From: Rallus limicola | Lineage: Eukaryota; Chordata; Aves; Gruiformes; Rallidae | Length of the DNA: 64,000 nt | Direction of reading: 5' to 3' | Assembly (NCBI GenBank): GCA_022605955.1 | Contig: JAKCOZ010000001.1 | Location: forward strand, 15,988,146-16,052,145 | In this document: positions 47,486 through 60,862 of the stretch, one piece after another | How positions within the stretch are numbered: position 1 is the first letter of the stretch | Layout of the letters: each line of letters begins with the position of its first letter | Made by a program: the position numbers and the translations under genes | Notes under the pieces: model-generated | What the model saw: the letters and a program-made list of their open reading frames with translations, nothing else | Database searches by the model: none | Told to the model about the DNA's origin: nothing

Positions 47486-48339
47486 TTCTTAAATGGATTT
47501 CCTTCCCCAGCAGCAGGAAGCTCGGAGGCATGTGCGTGCATTGGCTTCGTGGGGCTGGCAGAAGAGCACACCCTTACTGCCTGCAAGGCCCGGGATGGGA
47601 CAGGCAGAGACATCGCCTGCTCTCCCTCTGTCTTGCTGCCCGATTCTCTCACTCTCCACCAACCCCCCAGCACAACTTCCTTGCAGGAGGTGAAGTGGCA
47701 CCACAACAAGACCCACAACAGCCAAACTTAAGAGCATGACCTCATCTCCATGAGCTGTCCTTGCCGGCTCTGTGGTCCTGAAAGCAGAATTATGAAGTTT
47801 CCCTGGGGTTTTTTAACCCCTTCATGGCATCATGCACACCCTGCCTTCACTGCTCTCTCCCTGCCAGTGGCCCTGCACCTCCTATCTTTTTTCCTCACCT
47901 TTTCTCTCTCACATTCCTTCCACATTTTTCCCATTCCAAGCCCACCTAGCTTGGAAGTTGGTCCAAGATGTGGGCAGCTCTGTTTAGGTACAGAGAAAGG
48001 AGGATGGTCTTTGCAGTTGGCAGCAGCTGAGACAGACATGAGCCTTTCTAAGTGAGGTGGTCCCAGAGAACATCTGGAGCGTGTGTTGTAGAGCCCCTTC
48101 CTGGCTGCTGCCTGCTCTGGAGGAGGGGACTCTGTGGGCAGGGACTATTTCTGCACACCCAATATTCCATCACCATTAGCAGAAGTGTTACGTATGATGG
48201 CAGTTTTCAGTGTCGCCTCAGAGTCTGATGCTCGGGTAGTGCCGTGCTGGGCACTGTACATGAGGAAAAGGCCAGCCCAGCGCTAGCATGGCAGTGTCAT
48301 CATCCCCCACCGCTCCTGCCTCCAGCCACTTAGGGCCTG

Positions 48340-48365
48340 CACACACAAACACACACACACACACA
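48340..48365. repeat. (CA)n microsatellite
   Basis: CA repeat with one AA interruption near the end of the PDGFB 3'UTR. Confidence 0.95.
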
Positions 48366-49138
48366 GCCCTGCTGTGGGGCAAAGGCCCAGAAGGAGCCAG
48401 GGAAGGAGGTGAAGCCACAACCTGGGAGCTGTTGCAAGTTGTGGAGGGACCCAGCCTTCGCCTCCTGCAAGCCCAGAGCACTTCTTGCATCCTGCCAAGG
48501 TGGCACCTTGCCCTCCCTTCCTCCCCAAGCCCTCAAGTCTTAAGACCCTTTGTTTTCCTGGTCCAAAACCTGTTTCCTTTGGTTTGTAAAGATGGTGAGG
48601 TTTTATTTTATTTTCTTTTTTTTGGCTCTTTTTTTTTTTAATGTAAGATTAATTTATACTCAGTACTGTATTTAAAGTTGAAAAAAAAAAGAAAGAAAAA
48701 ACCAAACCAAACCTCTCAATGAACATTTTCTGTTTCTTTCATGAGCTGAATGAAAAGCAGAGGCCAAAGCAGCTCACCATGGGACAGAGGGGAAGTCCCA
48801 AGGCCTCCAATTTCATCTTCAGGACACTTACTGTGAGATCGCAGAGACCAAAGCCCCAGGAGCCCACACGCAGCCCTTCCCATGGCCAGCAGTGCTGCAC
48901 TCCTCCTTCCTGCCAGCTGCCCTGTGCTGGGGCTGGTGTGAAACAATTTGGGCACTGCAGGTTCCATCTTGAAGAGGTCCCCTTCTCCTGAGCCACTCTG
49001 TTTGGGTACCCTGCCAGAATTCCCCTGTGCTTTCATCTGATCTCTGGATTCCTCTGCTTTGAAGGGCTTGGGACATTCGGCACTGTTTACACTCCCCAAA
49101 GCTGTACAAACAGTCGGCCCCTTCCCTCCTTAGTCACA

Positions 49139-49150
49139 TCGTCTAGACGA
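49139..49150. other. 12-bp palindrome TCGTCTAGACGA
   Basis: A perfect palindrome with two CpGs in a small CpG-rich patch just after PDGFB. It may be a site for a dimeric factor or chance. Confidence 0.5.
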
Positions 49151-49482
49151 CGGCGGTCCTTCCCTCCGTCGGAAAGGCCGTTGTGTTTCCCTTTCCTCCC
49201 AGCAAGGGAGGTATCACACATCTGGCGCTTGGGTGTGAGGCTATGGGCAGTGAGGGCAGCTGCTGCCCTGTGCTTCAGTTTTGGGGTGTCCCACCCAGTA
49301 CACACACAATATATCCAGTCTGTGGCTCAGGTCTGAGGAGCGCAAACCCAAGTGGGGACTCGTGCTGTGATGGTCAACCCAGGGAGCTGCCTGTGCTCCA
49401 GGCTTGAAGGACAAGCCTGGCACACTGGCATGTGTGTCTCACTCCAGTGTGGCTCATTTCGGGATGAGGACACATCTTCCCT

Positions 49483-49542
49483 GCTGCTTCTCAAGGCTGG
49501 AGCAGGTGGTTTACATCCATCCCTGTTTCTCCAAAGGTTGCT
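49483..49542. repeat. Duplicated motif, copy 1
   Basis: It begins GCTGCTTCTCAAGG and contains GGTTTACATCCATCCC. Over the first 41 bases it differs from the copy at 50055 at only two positions. Confidence 0.85.
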
Positions 49543-50054
49543 GGAGTAGGAGTGAGTTCTATCCACCCCCAAGGGTAGAGAACACAGGCAAAATTACAGC
49601 AAGGGTAATAATCACATCCCTGCCCTGATTTCCTCGGGATAATCTGGTGAGAAGAAAGATTTTTTGGGCTTGAGGCCCTGACAGCAGGGAATTTGGGAAG
49701 CAAGGGGTGCAAAGAGGGTTACAAGGCACAGGAGGGTGTGGGTACATCAGCCTGGGCTGGGTGGTGTAGGGGAGGGCTTGGTTATCCCAGGGGGGCCAGC
49801 ACACCACCTGGCCATGGAGGTCCCAGGGGAAGCACACAAGGCCATCGCAAGCGTGTGCCTGCATTTAACAGCTTGAAATGAATAGGTGCTGAAAGATGCC
49901 ACGGGCCTGAGCGCCTGGAGCTCACACCTCGGCAGCGCCTGGCGTCCATCCGCCCGCGGCAGCTGCTCGGCACTCGCTACAGCGCCGTTTGCTCCAGTGC
50001 CTTGGCACACAGTCAGCACAGGTCAGCGCGGGGTGCAGGAAGGTGGGAGCCCAC

Positions 50055-50112
50055 GCTGCTTCTCAAGGCGGGAGCAGGGGGTTTACATCCATCCCGCGAA
50101 GCCAAAGCTGGG
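50055..50112. repeat. Duplicated motif, copy 2
   Basis: Partner of the motif at 49483, 572 bases downstream in the same orientation. Similarity fades after CATCCATCCC, though CCAAAG occurs shortly after in both. Confidence 0.85.
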
Positions 50113-50114
50113 GA

Positions 50115-50120
50115 AATAAA
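50115..50120 (+). terminator. AATAAA, possible distal PDGFB polyadenylation signal
   Basis: The only canonical signal I found on the + strand in the first 1.5 kb after the proposed PDGFB end. It sits just after the second copy of the duplicated motif. Use is unproven. Confidence 0.2.
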
Positions 50121-51569
50121 TCCCCAAAGAAGCCCGGTGATGGCTGTAGCTCACTGCCAGGAAGTATCTCCTCTGCACCAGCTCGGCTCACCCAGCACTA
50201 CAGGTGATCTCAGAGGAGCCAGGGAGCCTCAGCAACTCTCCCTGCTTCAACTGCCCGACCGCTGCTTTACCTAAAAGCCCAGCCTCGGGATGTGTCTTCC
50301 AACAGGAGGTTCAGCTTTTGTGGGAGGAAACGCATCCAGCTTTCCAGCTCTCGAGGAGGCAAAGAGACTTCGGCAATGGGTCCTTTTGCGAGAACGCGGC
50401 CCCTGAAAGGAGCAGGCCTGCAGGAGGGCGAGCTCGATGGCACAGTTAGGTGGAAAAAGAAGACCCCCATGTTTTAAAGCCAGGCTTGATACTTTTTAGC
50501 ATTGAAGGCTTGCGTGGCTAAATCTGTTGCATGGCTAAAGGAAGTGAAAAATCAGTTTGCAAGGCCCAGGAAAACCCTTGTCTGTTTGCTTATGTTACTG
50601 GCGGTCAGGAATGCAAAGGGCTTAAGCTCACCCCCACACCTGGCTGATGCTCAAAGGAAGAGACTTCTCCAAGCCAGCCACATGGCACAAAGCCCACACA
50701 GGCATTCCCCTCCCTGCACTCGGCTCGCGCCTCCCTGGCAAAAGCCATGTGTCCCCCACAACAGCCGCCCTGTCCCGCTGTCCAACCTGCCAATGCTCTG
50801 GACACAGCTGGGAGAGGGCTTGGTGAGAGCCATTGCCATCCTGTGGGATCCTGGGGTGAAACAGGGATGTGTGGGAGGGTGGCCCTGTCTCACAAGTGCC
50901 TGGTGGGCCCTGGGGGCAGAAAAGCCAGCTGTGCCAAGGGAAAACCAGGTACAAAGAGGGAGGAAAATATGAAGAATTAAAAGCCATTTAGGATAAAACC
51001 CCAACAAAGCCCCCTTGTCCAAGCATGCAGCTGTTCCCCACTCACTTTCACGCAGCCCATGACCAAAGAGCGCTGCCCCCCCCAGCTGTGATCTGCCCGT
51101 GACCAAATGGACTTGTTGCAGGCTTGGGAATTTCTTAAAAGATGCTGTGAAGAAGCCAGGCAGTCTCGGCTGCGTATGGCTTTCATCGCAGGGTTAAATG
51201 GATCACAGAGCTCCCAGAAAATGAGTGGGAAGAGGGTGGGAAGGGGAGAGGACCCAAACACTGGGGCCTCCCTCCAGGTACTGCAGGCACTGGGTTAATA
51301 CAAGAGCCCCTGTCACAGCAGTGGGTCCACGGGGCCCTCAGAAGAGCAGCCAGGAGGACAGAGGGACCAAACCCATAAAGTTATGGCAGGGCTCTCCTCC
51401 CATTTTTCCTCCCCCATGCAGGCAGATACTAATGGGGACTCTCCAGTACGATTGGATGGGGCTGACAGCAAAGGTGCTGGCAAAAAGCAGCCTCTAGGGA
51501 AACAACCTGCTTGGAATTACGGACTAAATGGAAGAAGCTGCTTGCAAGTGATTAGGCAGTAACCCTAAC

Positions 51570-51643
51570 GCAGCAGGGAGGGGCAGCAGCAGGGAGGGGC
51601 AGCAGCAGGGACAGGCGGCAGTGGGGACAGGCGGCAGTGGGGG
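51570..51643. repeat. G-rich minisatellite
   Basis: GCAGCAGGGAGGG-type units (about 16 bp) are followed by two copies of ACAGGCGGCAGTGGGG. Confidence 0.85.
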
Positions 51644-52576
51644 GTTTGTGGCTGGACAGTGGACAAGCGTTTCGAAATGTTTCACTGTGATTTGTTGGGT
51701 TGGGTTTTTTTTGCACGCGCTGCAAAAACAAAGGATGGATGGTGCAGAGATGCCAGGCAAGCAGCTCTGCTGCAGGTCTCGCCCCAACAGCTCTGGAAAC
51801 TCCCAAGTTCCCAAATGGTCCAACCTTCAGTCCTGGCCACTGCTGGCTGATGCAATCAGTGAAGGCCAACTCTGCTCCCCAAAACCAGCCCCCGCTCTGG
51901 GGTTCTCTGTGTGAGGAGAAGCTGCTTTTCAGGATGAGTCCTGGTGCTGACCCGGGGAAGAGCACAGAAGGCATTAGTTACCGTTTGTCCCTGCAGTGCA
52001 GAGTTGGCTGCAAGCAGAGGCAAAAGCAAATGAGGTCAGCACAGAAAACAATGGTGATTAATCAACCAAGGTGTGCTCCAAAACAGAAGCCCTTATTCCA
52101 ACACACACGCCTAGCTGCAACCCAGGGCACCCAGGAGATGGCTGGCCAGGCAGCTCTGGATGCCTCATACCTGTTCTCCCCCAGCAGTGTCAGGCATCGC
52201 CCCGTGAGGGTCCGTCGCGCAGACAACCCAGTGTGCACATGTGGGGCCACGTGTGAACCATGTCTCCAGAAAGGAGTGCACAAGGTTTGCTGTGACCTGG
52301 CACACGCTGGCTTGATGTCTGAGAGGAGAAGCCCAGGAAGGTGCCTACAAGGTGCCTGTGGTGTCCTGAGCCCTGGGCTGGCTGCACGTGTCCGGGTAAA
52401 GCAGGACAGGGAACAGCCAACCCCATCTGGCTCTGGTGTGATCCTAGGGGGGGAACTCTCGTGCTGGGGGGGCTGTGCAAAGGGGCCTGTGCCTTTAAAG
52501 CCTGCAAAGGTAGTATTTAGGTGGAAAAAGTGTTTCACTGTGATGATGGAAGTTGTTTGTATTTCACTAATTGGCC

Positions 52577-52604
52577 GAGGAGAGAGAGAGAGAGAGAGAG
52601 AAAA
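52577..52604. repeat. (GA)n microsatellite
   Basis: About 12 GA units followed by AAAG. Confidence 0.95.
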
Positions 52605-55600
52605 GACCTTCCTTCCCTCTGACAGGTTCAGGAATTTTTTCCGCTAATCAAGAAGAAAAACAAAATGCTTGTGCTGGGAGGGGGAGGGGAGGAAAAGAGG
52701 GGTCTCCCTGGTGTCCCATAAACCCAGTGGCCATGGACAAAACACAGCAATTGTAGCATAGCCTTGCCCTGGAAAGTTTGAGGCAGTGCTGGCCAGCAGA
52801 GTGAAGGGGGAGCACACCCCTCGCTTGCAGGGGACCCCACTTGGGAGCATCCCAGGCTGGGAGAAGGGAAGCTCCCTCCCAGAAGGACATACAAATCCAG
52901 ATAAGACTCTTGGTCTGTGACGGACAGGACTGGTACTCACTGGGGTGAGACAAGTGGTGCAGGTTTCTCCCCTGAGAGGGATGGGGGGTGGCTCTACTCA
53001 TCAGAGCATCCCACCATATTGTCAGCCAGTTGTCAGAGGGACGAAGACCTGCTCTTTGTGTTCAGGCCAGGCAGGGACGAGGCACTCCTGGCTTGGCTGA
53101 GGCTGGTGTGAACACCCTGGTAATGGAGCAGAGCATTTTCCCAGCATGGCTGCCTCCAAGTGTGTTAAGCGAAACAGAAAGGGACAGCTGAACAGGATCT
53201 GCGGTTTTTTCCCCATGATATGTATTTTTCCTTTTCCATGGATGGTCCCATCGGGTAATCGCTGCAGCCTATTGTTGTACTTATTTATTTACTCAGGTTT
53301 TGTAGATAGTTTCAAAGCTCGTGACCAGGAAGGAGCAACCAGATGCTGTTACTGCACGGGAGAGAAAACCAGCCCCAGTTTCCCACTCTGAACAGACATG
53401 GAGCCAGCTGCAGCCTCCAAACCCAGAGCTGAACCCCATTCCCATCCCTCCCTGCTATAACCCAGCCCACAGGGAGAAAGCGAGTTCATCCTGTGTGGGG
53501 TTTCTTTCAAACAAGAGGGTAGCTGGTTGGAGTGATTTGGGGTAAGGAGCTGCTTCTCCTGTTGGAGACAGGGCTGGGTGTATGGTTGGGTGTAGAAGCT
53601 CCAGGAGCTTGGAGGCTTCCCACCACCAAGAGGAAGAAGAGCAGGGTCTGATACTCCACTGGTCCCTGAGGAAGGCCAGCCAGCAACAGGAAAACATGAA
53701 TATTCATGACCATGGATTAAAAAAAGCTCTAAGGAATCTGGGTGCATGTGAACACCCATCTAGGAAGCTGAGGTCCCGGGGCAGCAAACAGCTGGAGTTT
53801 CGCCTGGAAGGGACATCCTCGCTGCTGGCAGGGTCCCTGGCATTCAGGGTGCCTGTGGCCACAAAGCCGAAGTGTCACAAGCTTAATAAGGAGCCACCCT
53901 ACACTTCCCAGCCCAGGGTCCCTCTCTTGGGTCACAACAGTTGAGTGCAGCAGAAACAGCCGCTGTAGCTGGACACGGTGCAAACATCAGGGTGTGGGGG
54001 AGGCACAAGCGGTCAGGTTTTTTGGAAGCAGATGCATTTCTGTGTAGGTGACTCTACCTGCCCAGCCAGGACCAGATGCACCCAGCTGGCTTTACAGCAC
54101 CTGGGAGAGCCACTCCACTGCAAGCTCCCACCTGTTTTCAGTGGGCTGGTGGGTTCCCTGAAGACCAGAACATGACAACCCCCCTGTCAGACCTCCCACC
54201 AAACCCTGGGTAAGACAGGCATCCCCAAAACTCAAATGTGACGAGTCCTTATTGAATTGAGGTGGAGGGAAACAGGAGTGTGGTGAGACCTTGATGCCTA
54301 CGCTCAGCTTGAGCTGGTACCATCTGGGACTTACTGCAGGCTAAGGAGGGGTGGAAGTGGTCACCACTGTGCTTGAATTCGGGAAAGCAGCAAGCTCAGC
54401 TGCTTCCCAGGGCTGGCAGGATGTGGCTGCCTGGGGCACGTGTCGCGGGATGGGAGAGGCCATAGTGCCAGTATCAGCTGCTCTGGATATGGGCACCTCA
54501 GGTCTCCATCGCTCATGTGGGGTGGCAATACTTCCCATCCACAGGTTTGAAAATGGATCTGAGGAGCCGCAAGAACGACAGGAGGGGAACTTGCAAAGGA
54601 GAAGGGTGAAGCTAAGCCCGAGAAAGGCAGGAGGTGTTTTTTGGGAGCTTCTTCTTTCCCCCTTTTCCATCCCTCACCCAAAGACCCCCTCCTGCTTGCC
54701 AGGAAACTTGGTTGGGGCAAGCATTTTGCCACCTGGCTTATGCACGCACCAGTCAAGGAAACAATTCTGCAGTTGAAAGAGGAAATCTCAGTCCCGGCTA
54801 TTTCCAACCTCTATTGTTTGTTACTCAACTCATACATTAACACAGACGAGTAAGCAAAGCAGCAGGGATTGCAACATGCTGCATGTGCTTTCAGACATTT
54901 AATTTTAGCATTGCAAGAAGGATTTATGGTATCGAGAAAGCCCAGTTCTAAGGAAAGAGGAAACCTGTGATTCTGACACTTGATTTTGACCATAAAAGGA
55001 AGCAGATCATTTGAGTGACCTAACAGGTTTAGTCATTTGGACTGTAATTCTCTGGGAGTCCAGCGGATCCCCGCTGGGGTTTTCCCATTCCCAAAGAACT
55101 GGGTTGCTTGGGAGTCCTGGGCAGGGCCGAAGTCCTCAAGTGATTGGAGCTTTGTACCTCAGATTCAACTCCTGATCTTTGGACTTCTGCTCTGGGCAGC
55201 ACAAGACCCACTCAAGCCCATTCCCAAAATAATCTCAGGCTGAGCTTTACCAGTGAGCACCAGACCTCAACACTTTTTCCTACAGACCCAGATGTGTCAA
55301 CACATTGCCCAAAATTTTCCCACCTGTCCCCTGTACCAGGGCTCTCCTCAACTGTCTGAAAAGAAGCAGAATTTAAGGAATTTAGGAATAAAAGGAGTTC
55401 CAGAGGGAGCTCACCTCTCTCCCCTCAGCACTGGGGGGTCAGGTCACAGCACAGAAGCCCCCTTTGCCTTTTCTTTACCGGGTCCTTGTCTGCAGGGTGG
55501 CTGAGTTTGCTTCCGGTGGGGGGTAAAAGGGCCCTGAACACCGGGAAGAAGATCGGGACCAATGCAGGGCAGATCTGTGCAGAGACAGCGAGGACTCAGC

Positions 55601-58600
55601 CCCATGCTGAGCTAAGGCAGCTGATCGGGTGGTGCCTGAGTCCTGCAGATACCCTGACTCGGTGCCGAGGGGGTTCCCCCCACCAGAGATACAGCAAAGA
55701 AATACACCAACCTGCCAACATCACAGTGGCCCGATGGTAATTCCCCCCAGCCAGGAGACAAGTGCCAAAGAAACCTCAAACCTTGCCAGCTCCTCACCCC
55801 GCTGCTGCCAGGGCAAAGGCACCAGTCACTGGGATGGGGCTGAGATCTCCACTGCACACCCAGATTTGGGCTGAGCCTGCACCCAGCATGCCCAAAGTTT
55901 CTCCCAGATGGCTGTGAGGAGGGATATCTCCAAAACTCCCTCGAGAGCCACTGGCAAGCCTGGCCAGGCCTCAGGGGTATGACTGTGCTGGCCCTTTCCT
56001 AAAATGCAGAAGCACCATTGGGGTTTTTTTTTTTGAAATCTTGCAGATAGGACATGCTTTCAATTCCTCAAAAACAGGGTCCTGCATGTGACCAGAGGCA
56101 CTGTCCTCTTTCCTCTCCATCCCTTCCCCTTCCACCAACACATGTGTGTGCGGCTGGTGATGATGGGAACTGAGGAGTCTCTTTCTCCTTCTTTTTATCA
56201 GTCAATGTGTTCATTGAGTAAGTGACCAGAGCCTGGCAGGTTGTGAAAGAGGAAAGCAGGAAGCTGGGGAAAGAAGAGGGGTGCGTTTTCCCAAGTACCT
56301 GGTTGTGCAAGACCCCAAGGATCTTGATTTGACCATGAGACAAAATCATCATGACGCAGTGCTGGCCTAGGTTTGGTGTTTGGTGTTGGCCTTGTTTGGT
56401 TTGTTGCATCAATGAAGAAAAGGGGGAAAACCCCACCAAAAAACAAGAAAGAAAAGAGGTGTTCTTACTGCAGCACTTGAAATAGCTGTATTGGAGATCT
56501 TGGCTCACCTCTGCAAGGGCAAAAGGGCTGGGAGCAGGTCCAGGCAGCTGGCTGAGGGACATCCCCAAGCTCTGCACTTTGGGAGTAAAGCAGGGCTGTG
56601 GGTGTCTTCCTCTACCCTTGAGAGCCAAAGTGGTACCAATGCCTGCTCCATCACCATGCTGATTCCTGACAGCAGCTTGCAAACAGGGGAAGCACTGAGC
56701 ATCCTTCACTTCTCTGGAACCCCTAAGAAGCCAAATCTGGCTGATGGGTCAGCAGCTGTGGAAGAAGGGGCAGGAGAAACATGTTTGCTGAGAACTAAAT
56801 TCACCTGCACAGACCAAGGTAACTTCTACTCCTGTATGTCCCTGTCCTCCCCAAGCACAAGACCCCAGTGGGGAAGAGAGCAGGGCTTTCTCATCCAATA
56901 ATATCCTGGGCTTCAAGTCCAGGCTCACAGTCCTTGCAGTTGGCCTTTGTCAGTTGGGGCAGGTGCCTAAGGGCAGGAGGCAAGAACTTGAGGATGCCCC
57001 ACAGCCTTTCATCCTGCTGCACATGCCCCTGATCCCCAGCATGGGTTCACACCAGCATGCCCTACCACAGGGCTGGGCCATGGGGGCCGTGCCAGAAAAG
57101 GCACCCCCAGGACACAGCTAGGAAGGTCAAATTGAGGGACAGGTGCCACAAAAGGGGCCAAAGCCACTTGGGAAAGAGGAGATGCTGAGGGGACCTGGCT
57201 GCTTCCGTCTAGGGACCTAGTGGCCACCAAAGGCTGACCCCTCACCCTGACACTGTGGCCAGGTTCAGGACAGTGGCAGCAATGGCGGAGAAGTGTGGGT
57301 GCACAGGTGGCCGTGGTGGACACCCGTGGGTGCCCTGTCCCCCCTTCCCTGCTGGGCTGTTTTTCAGTCCACAGCCAAGGCAGGAATGCCAGGAATGCAA
57401 AATCCCGGCACGCTGCCCCATCACCCCCCTCCCCGGCTGCCCCTTGCTTGTCCGGCAGTCGCAAGAACAGGATATTCACCCAAGCGAGCGACGTACACTC
57501 ACACACGTCTTGTTATCAGGAAAAAACACTCAGTCAGCGTCTGGAATGAGCTCCGATTAACCATGTGGCCACCGAGGCTTCCCCGCGGGGCTGCGGGGAA
57601 CGCGCCCGCTTGCCACAGGTACAGGCAGGCGGGCAGCAGCGGGTCGGAGTCACCGGGGCTGCTGGCGTGCAGGAGGGCTGGAGGTGAGTGCTCAGCGCCG
57701 GCACAGCCCTGCCATCTCCCAGTGGTCCCTTGGCCCCTGCTTTCCCTCCTGTCAGAGCGGTGAGGTGGCAAGGTGATCCTTTGCAGAGGGGAGCGTCTGG
57801 ACCCGTGGTGGGGGTTCACCCCTTCCTTGCCACAGTGAAGCCAGGACCCTTGGGCCAAGCAGTGCCCCCAGCCTCATCTCCCCATATCAACCACTCCAAG
57901 TCATGTCAACACATTCCCGCTTCCAGCACGGGCTCTGCAAAGACGTCCTGTCTCAGGTAAACAGGATCTCGCCGCGCTGTGTGACCTTGTTTACCTCCCT
58001 GAAAGAATTCGGCTGGAATTTTTTTTTATAATTTTTTTTTTTTTTCTTCCTAAGGGCTGGTGAGTCACCCTGCAGAAATGCGTGCTGCTTTCCACTCTGA
58101 CTCACCCTCCTGCCCAGGCTCCTGCCTCTACCTCCTGCCCCCTAGCTCCAGGACAGGCGAGAAGCCCCCGCTCACCCAGTGATGCAACCCTCAGACGGGT
58201 GCCGGTGCTGGTGGCGGTGGCGTCTCTGCCGCAGGAAGCGCGGCCGGGCGCTTGGGCAGCCCCTGTGCCGAAACACAGGAAGAGCGACGAGAAAGCACCC
58301 CCGTGCATTGTCAACTCCAAAAACACCAAAGAAAACAAAACAAAGCAAAAAAACAACCCCCCAAAAAATTGGCCTCACTAGAACAATTGCCCAGAAGAAA
58401 AGAAAAGAGAAAAAAAAAAAAAAAAGAGGCCAGTGGACCTGGCGCGACGCCAGGCCCCTTGTTTTCCTTTCCCAACACAATGCACGTTAAATAATACTTC
58501 CTTCTTGCAACAAGGCCCTCCTGGGCTGGTTTTTGTTTTTCTCCCCCACCATGCAGGGGTCTGTCAGCATGGATGGCTCCCATCACAACAGCTTTGGCAC

Positions 58601-60820
58601 TTTGGGGCTACTGCTCATCCCCACCACCACGGACTGCCCATTCCCAGCATGGCAGGGGAGCGAGTGCCCTATGGTTGGGCTGCCTACCACCTTCTGGCTT
58701 TCCTGAAGGGAATGGGGGGCTCTTCACTGCTTCTCCTGACATCTCCCACCAGGCTTAGTCACTTTGCAAGATACTATCTCTTCATCTCCATCCCAAGCCA
58801 CCCCTGTCTAGACATAACCACGCTATGAAGACATCCATACAAGCTAATCATGGCAGTTGATTCATATATGTCAATTTGTTGCCATATTAAATAAAACAAT
58901 AAGAAAAAAATATACATCACAGATGAAACAAATGGTTCCATGACATTTCTATCCAGGCTTCCAGGAACCCCTGTTACTTGCACCTTGGATTTTTAGTTCC
59001 CATTTGGCTTGCATTCAGCTTGCTTTTCTTTGGGATTTCTCTTCCCAGTGACAGTGTCACTGGCACCCAACTGGCTGTATTTAAATGTCCATGTTGCAGA
59101 GGAATCCCAGTAAAACTGTTTTTGTTTATTCTAACTTCTTTCCTGAGAAATTTAGCATCTGAGACACCACTCCTCTCATTTGTTGGCATTGTCAATCAAC
59201 AGTCTCCATGGGGCTGATCAGATCCATATCTCTCTGAGGATTACAGGGATTTCTGATTAAATAGCAGGCATGAGAAAGAAAGGAGTTTCCCCTTTTTAAA
59301 TCAAAGTGGGGTCTTTGTGCACACAGCACCATTACTTCAGCTCTGTGTGTGTCTGCCCAGGCTTCTACTTAAAAGGACACAGGCTGCCAGGCAAGACGGA
59401 CCTGGTAGTTCCTGGGTGTTTGCAGACACGGCAAATCTCAGTGAGCGACAAGGCTCAGCGCTCAGTCAATAGTGTGCACAGCTGACCAGCCTGGTCCTGG
59501 CACCAGCAAAGAGGGCCAGACTCTGCAGTGGAGGAGCGGATGGCGGGTGTGAGTGGGCCTTTGACGTACATGTCCACTGACGCCTAAGTTGAGCAAACTC
59601 ATATCTTTCGAGCATTGACTCTGTGCACTGACATCCCTGAGGCAATCCAGAAAAGGCAGATCCAAGGTCCCACCTATCTGCATCATCTGGGCTCAAACAT
59701 CAGGTCCTGCCTCTGGGTGATGGATCTGTGTTCTGGGTAATAATAAACATATCTGCCCAGCATTGTTTTGGTCTGTTCTTCTCCCACCCAGAAGATAAAA
59801 CCTGTGCATGTAGGTGGTCAGTCACATCAGCAGTCAGGACAACCTCTTCATCAATGAAAGCAGGTTTCTGAGCAAACGTCAGTCATGTCAAAGAGGTTTT
59901 GGAGATATGTTAGTGGGAGGTCATTAAAAAGGAAACTGGGGCAGAACTGGAATGCAGCACACAGCCCCACAGAAGGCTGGGAGCTTGTACTTTCCCTGTG
60001 CTTACTGTGCCCTCCATACATACTCAAACACATCCATGTGTGGACAGGGCATGTGCCTCACCAGGGCAGAAATCTCCCCTTCTTGGTCAACAGTGGGACT
60101 CACCTTGCAGGAGATAACTTATCACTGGCTCTGAAGTCTCAGCCAGCTGTCTCAGCTGTCTCCATAGTCAACTGAGTGATATGGGCATGTCCAGAAAGCA
60201 ACTCAATTCCTTGGCTTAAATTTTTGAAGGTTGGGATGAATCATGCTGTGGCAGTGCTCAACACTCTCCTTTGTCTAGAGAAGGAGACAAGGGCTGCTAG
60301 TGTTTGACTGCTTCATTTTCAGTCAGCTCAATTTAAGGTGCTTAGTTTTCAGCTGGCAAACACCAAGCGCAGTGAATCCCACCTCAGAACAATGTGCCAG
60401 TGTATGACAAGCAGCAGCAAGTCCAGGAACACAGCTCCCGTCTCGGGTAGTTTAATGACTCCAGTTAGTGCTAAAATTTGATCATGGGAACCACTGCCTC
60501 AGCAAAACCCAGCTTGCTCAACATGTGGAGCATGCCTCATCCTCCAATGGCTCTGTCAAAGAATATGTCCCTCAGGGACCTTGAAACACGTAGGAAGGAG
60601 TTGCTGGAGCTCACTACTTGGTTCTGAGCATGGGGCTTTCCCTGAGTCTGGCATGACACTTGTTTTTATCAGCCGCCAAACCTTTGGCAATTCACCAGCT
60701 CCTGATAACACAGGTGAAAACCTGGAATATCCGAATCTAAACATTTAGCCAAAATTACTGTGTATCTGTGTCCTCATGCCTGGTGGGAGCAACCAGATTG
60801 ACCACATTTGCCTCTGTGTC

Positions 60821-60862
60821 CAGGTCACCCCTGTGAACAGGTCACCCCTGTGAACAGGTCAC
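60821..60862. repeat. 17-bp tandem repeat containing AGGTCA
   Basis: The unit CAGGTCACCCCTGTGAA occurs twice and begins a third time. Each copy carries the nuclear-receptor half-site AGGTCA. Confidence 0.9.

Larger units (their letters stand above)
46495..48690 (+). other. PDGFB: PDGFB 3'UTR, last exon
   Basis: The exon opens after TTCCAG at 46494. Its first 50 bases, including TTTGCTGTATTGCCCCC and the palindrome CCCCATGGGG (46522-46531), match what I recall of the start of human PDGFB exon 7. It contains (TA)n at 46704, a long alternating purine-pyrimidine run at 47406-47452 and (CA)n at 48340. The 3' end is placed near the A-rich stretch at about 48680 after TACTCAGTACTGTATTTAAAG. No AATAAA lies just before it, so the end is uncertain; an AATAAA at 50115 is a possible distal site. 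With this end the mRNA would be about 3.85 kb, near the human size. Confidence 0.72.

Noticed and set aside
49483..50112. Repeated peptide KAGAGGLHPS in two + strand frames
   Set aside because: The similarity comes from the duplicated 41-bp DNA motif; the two frames differ elsewhere and have no coding signs.
58172..58490. Overlapping frames of about 100 codons on both strands
   Set aside because: They are produced by a CpG-rich patch next to A-rich sequence; composition is extreme and no family is recognised. I also found no CBX7-like chromodomain here.
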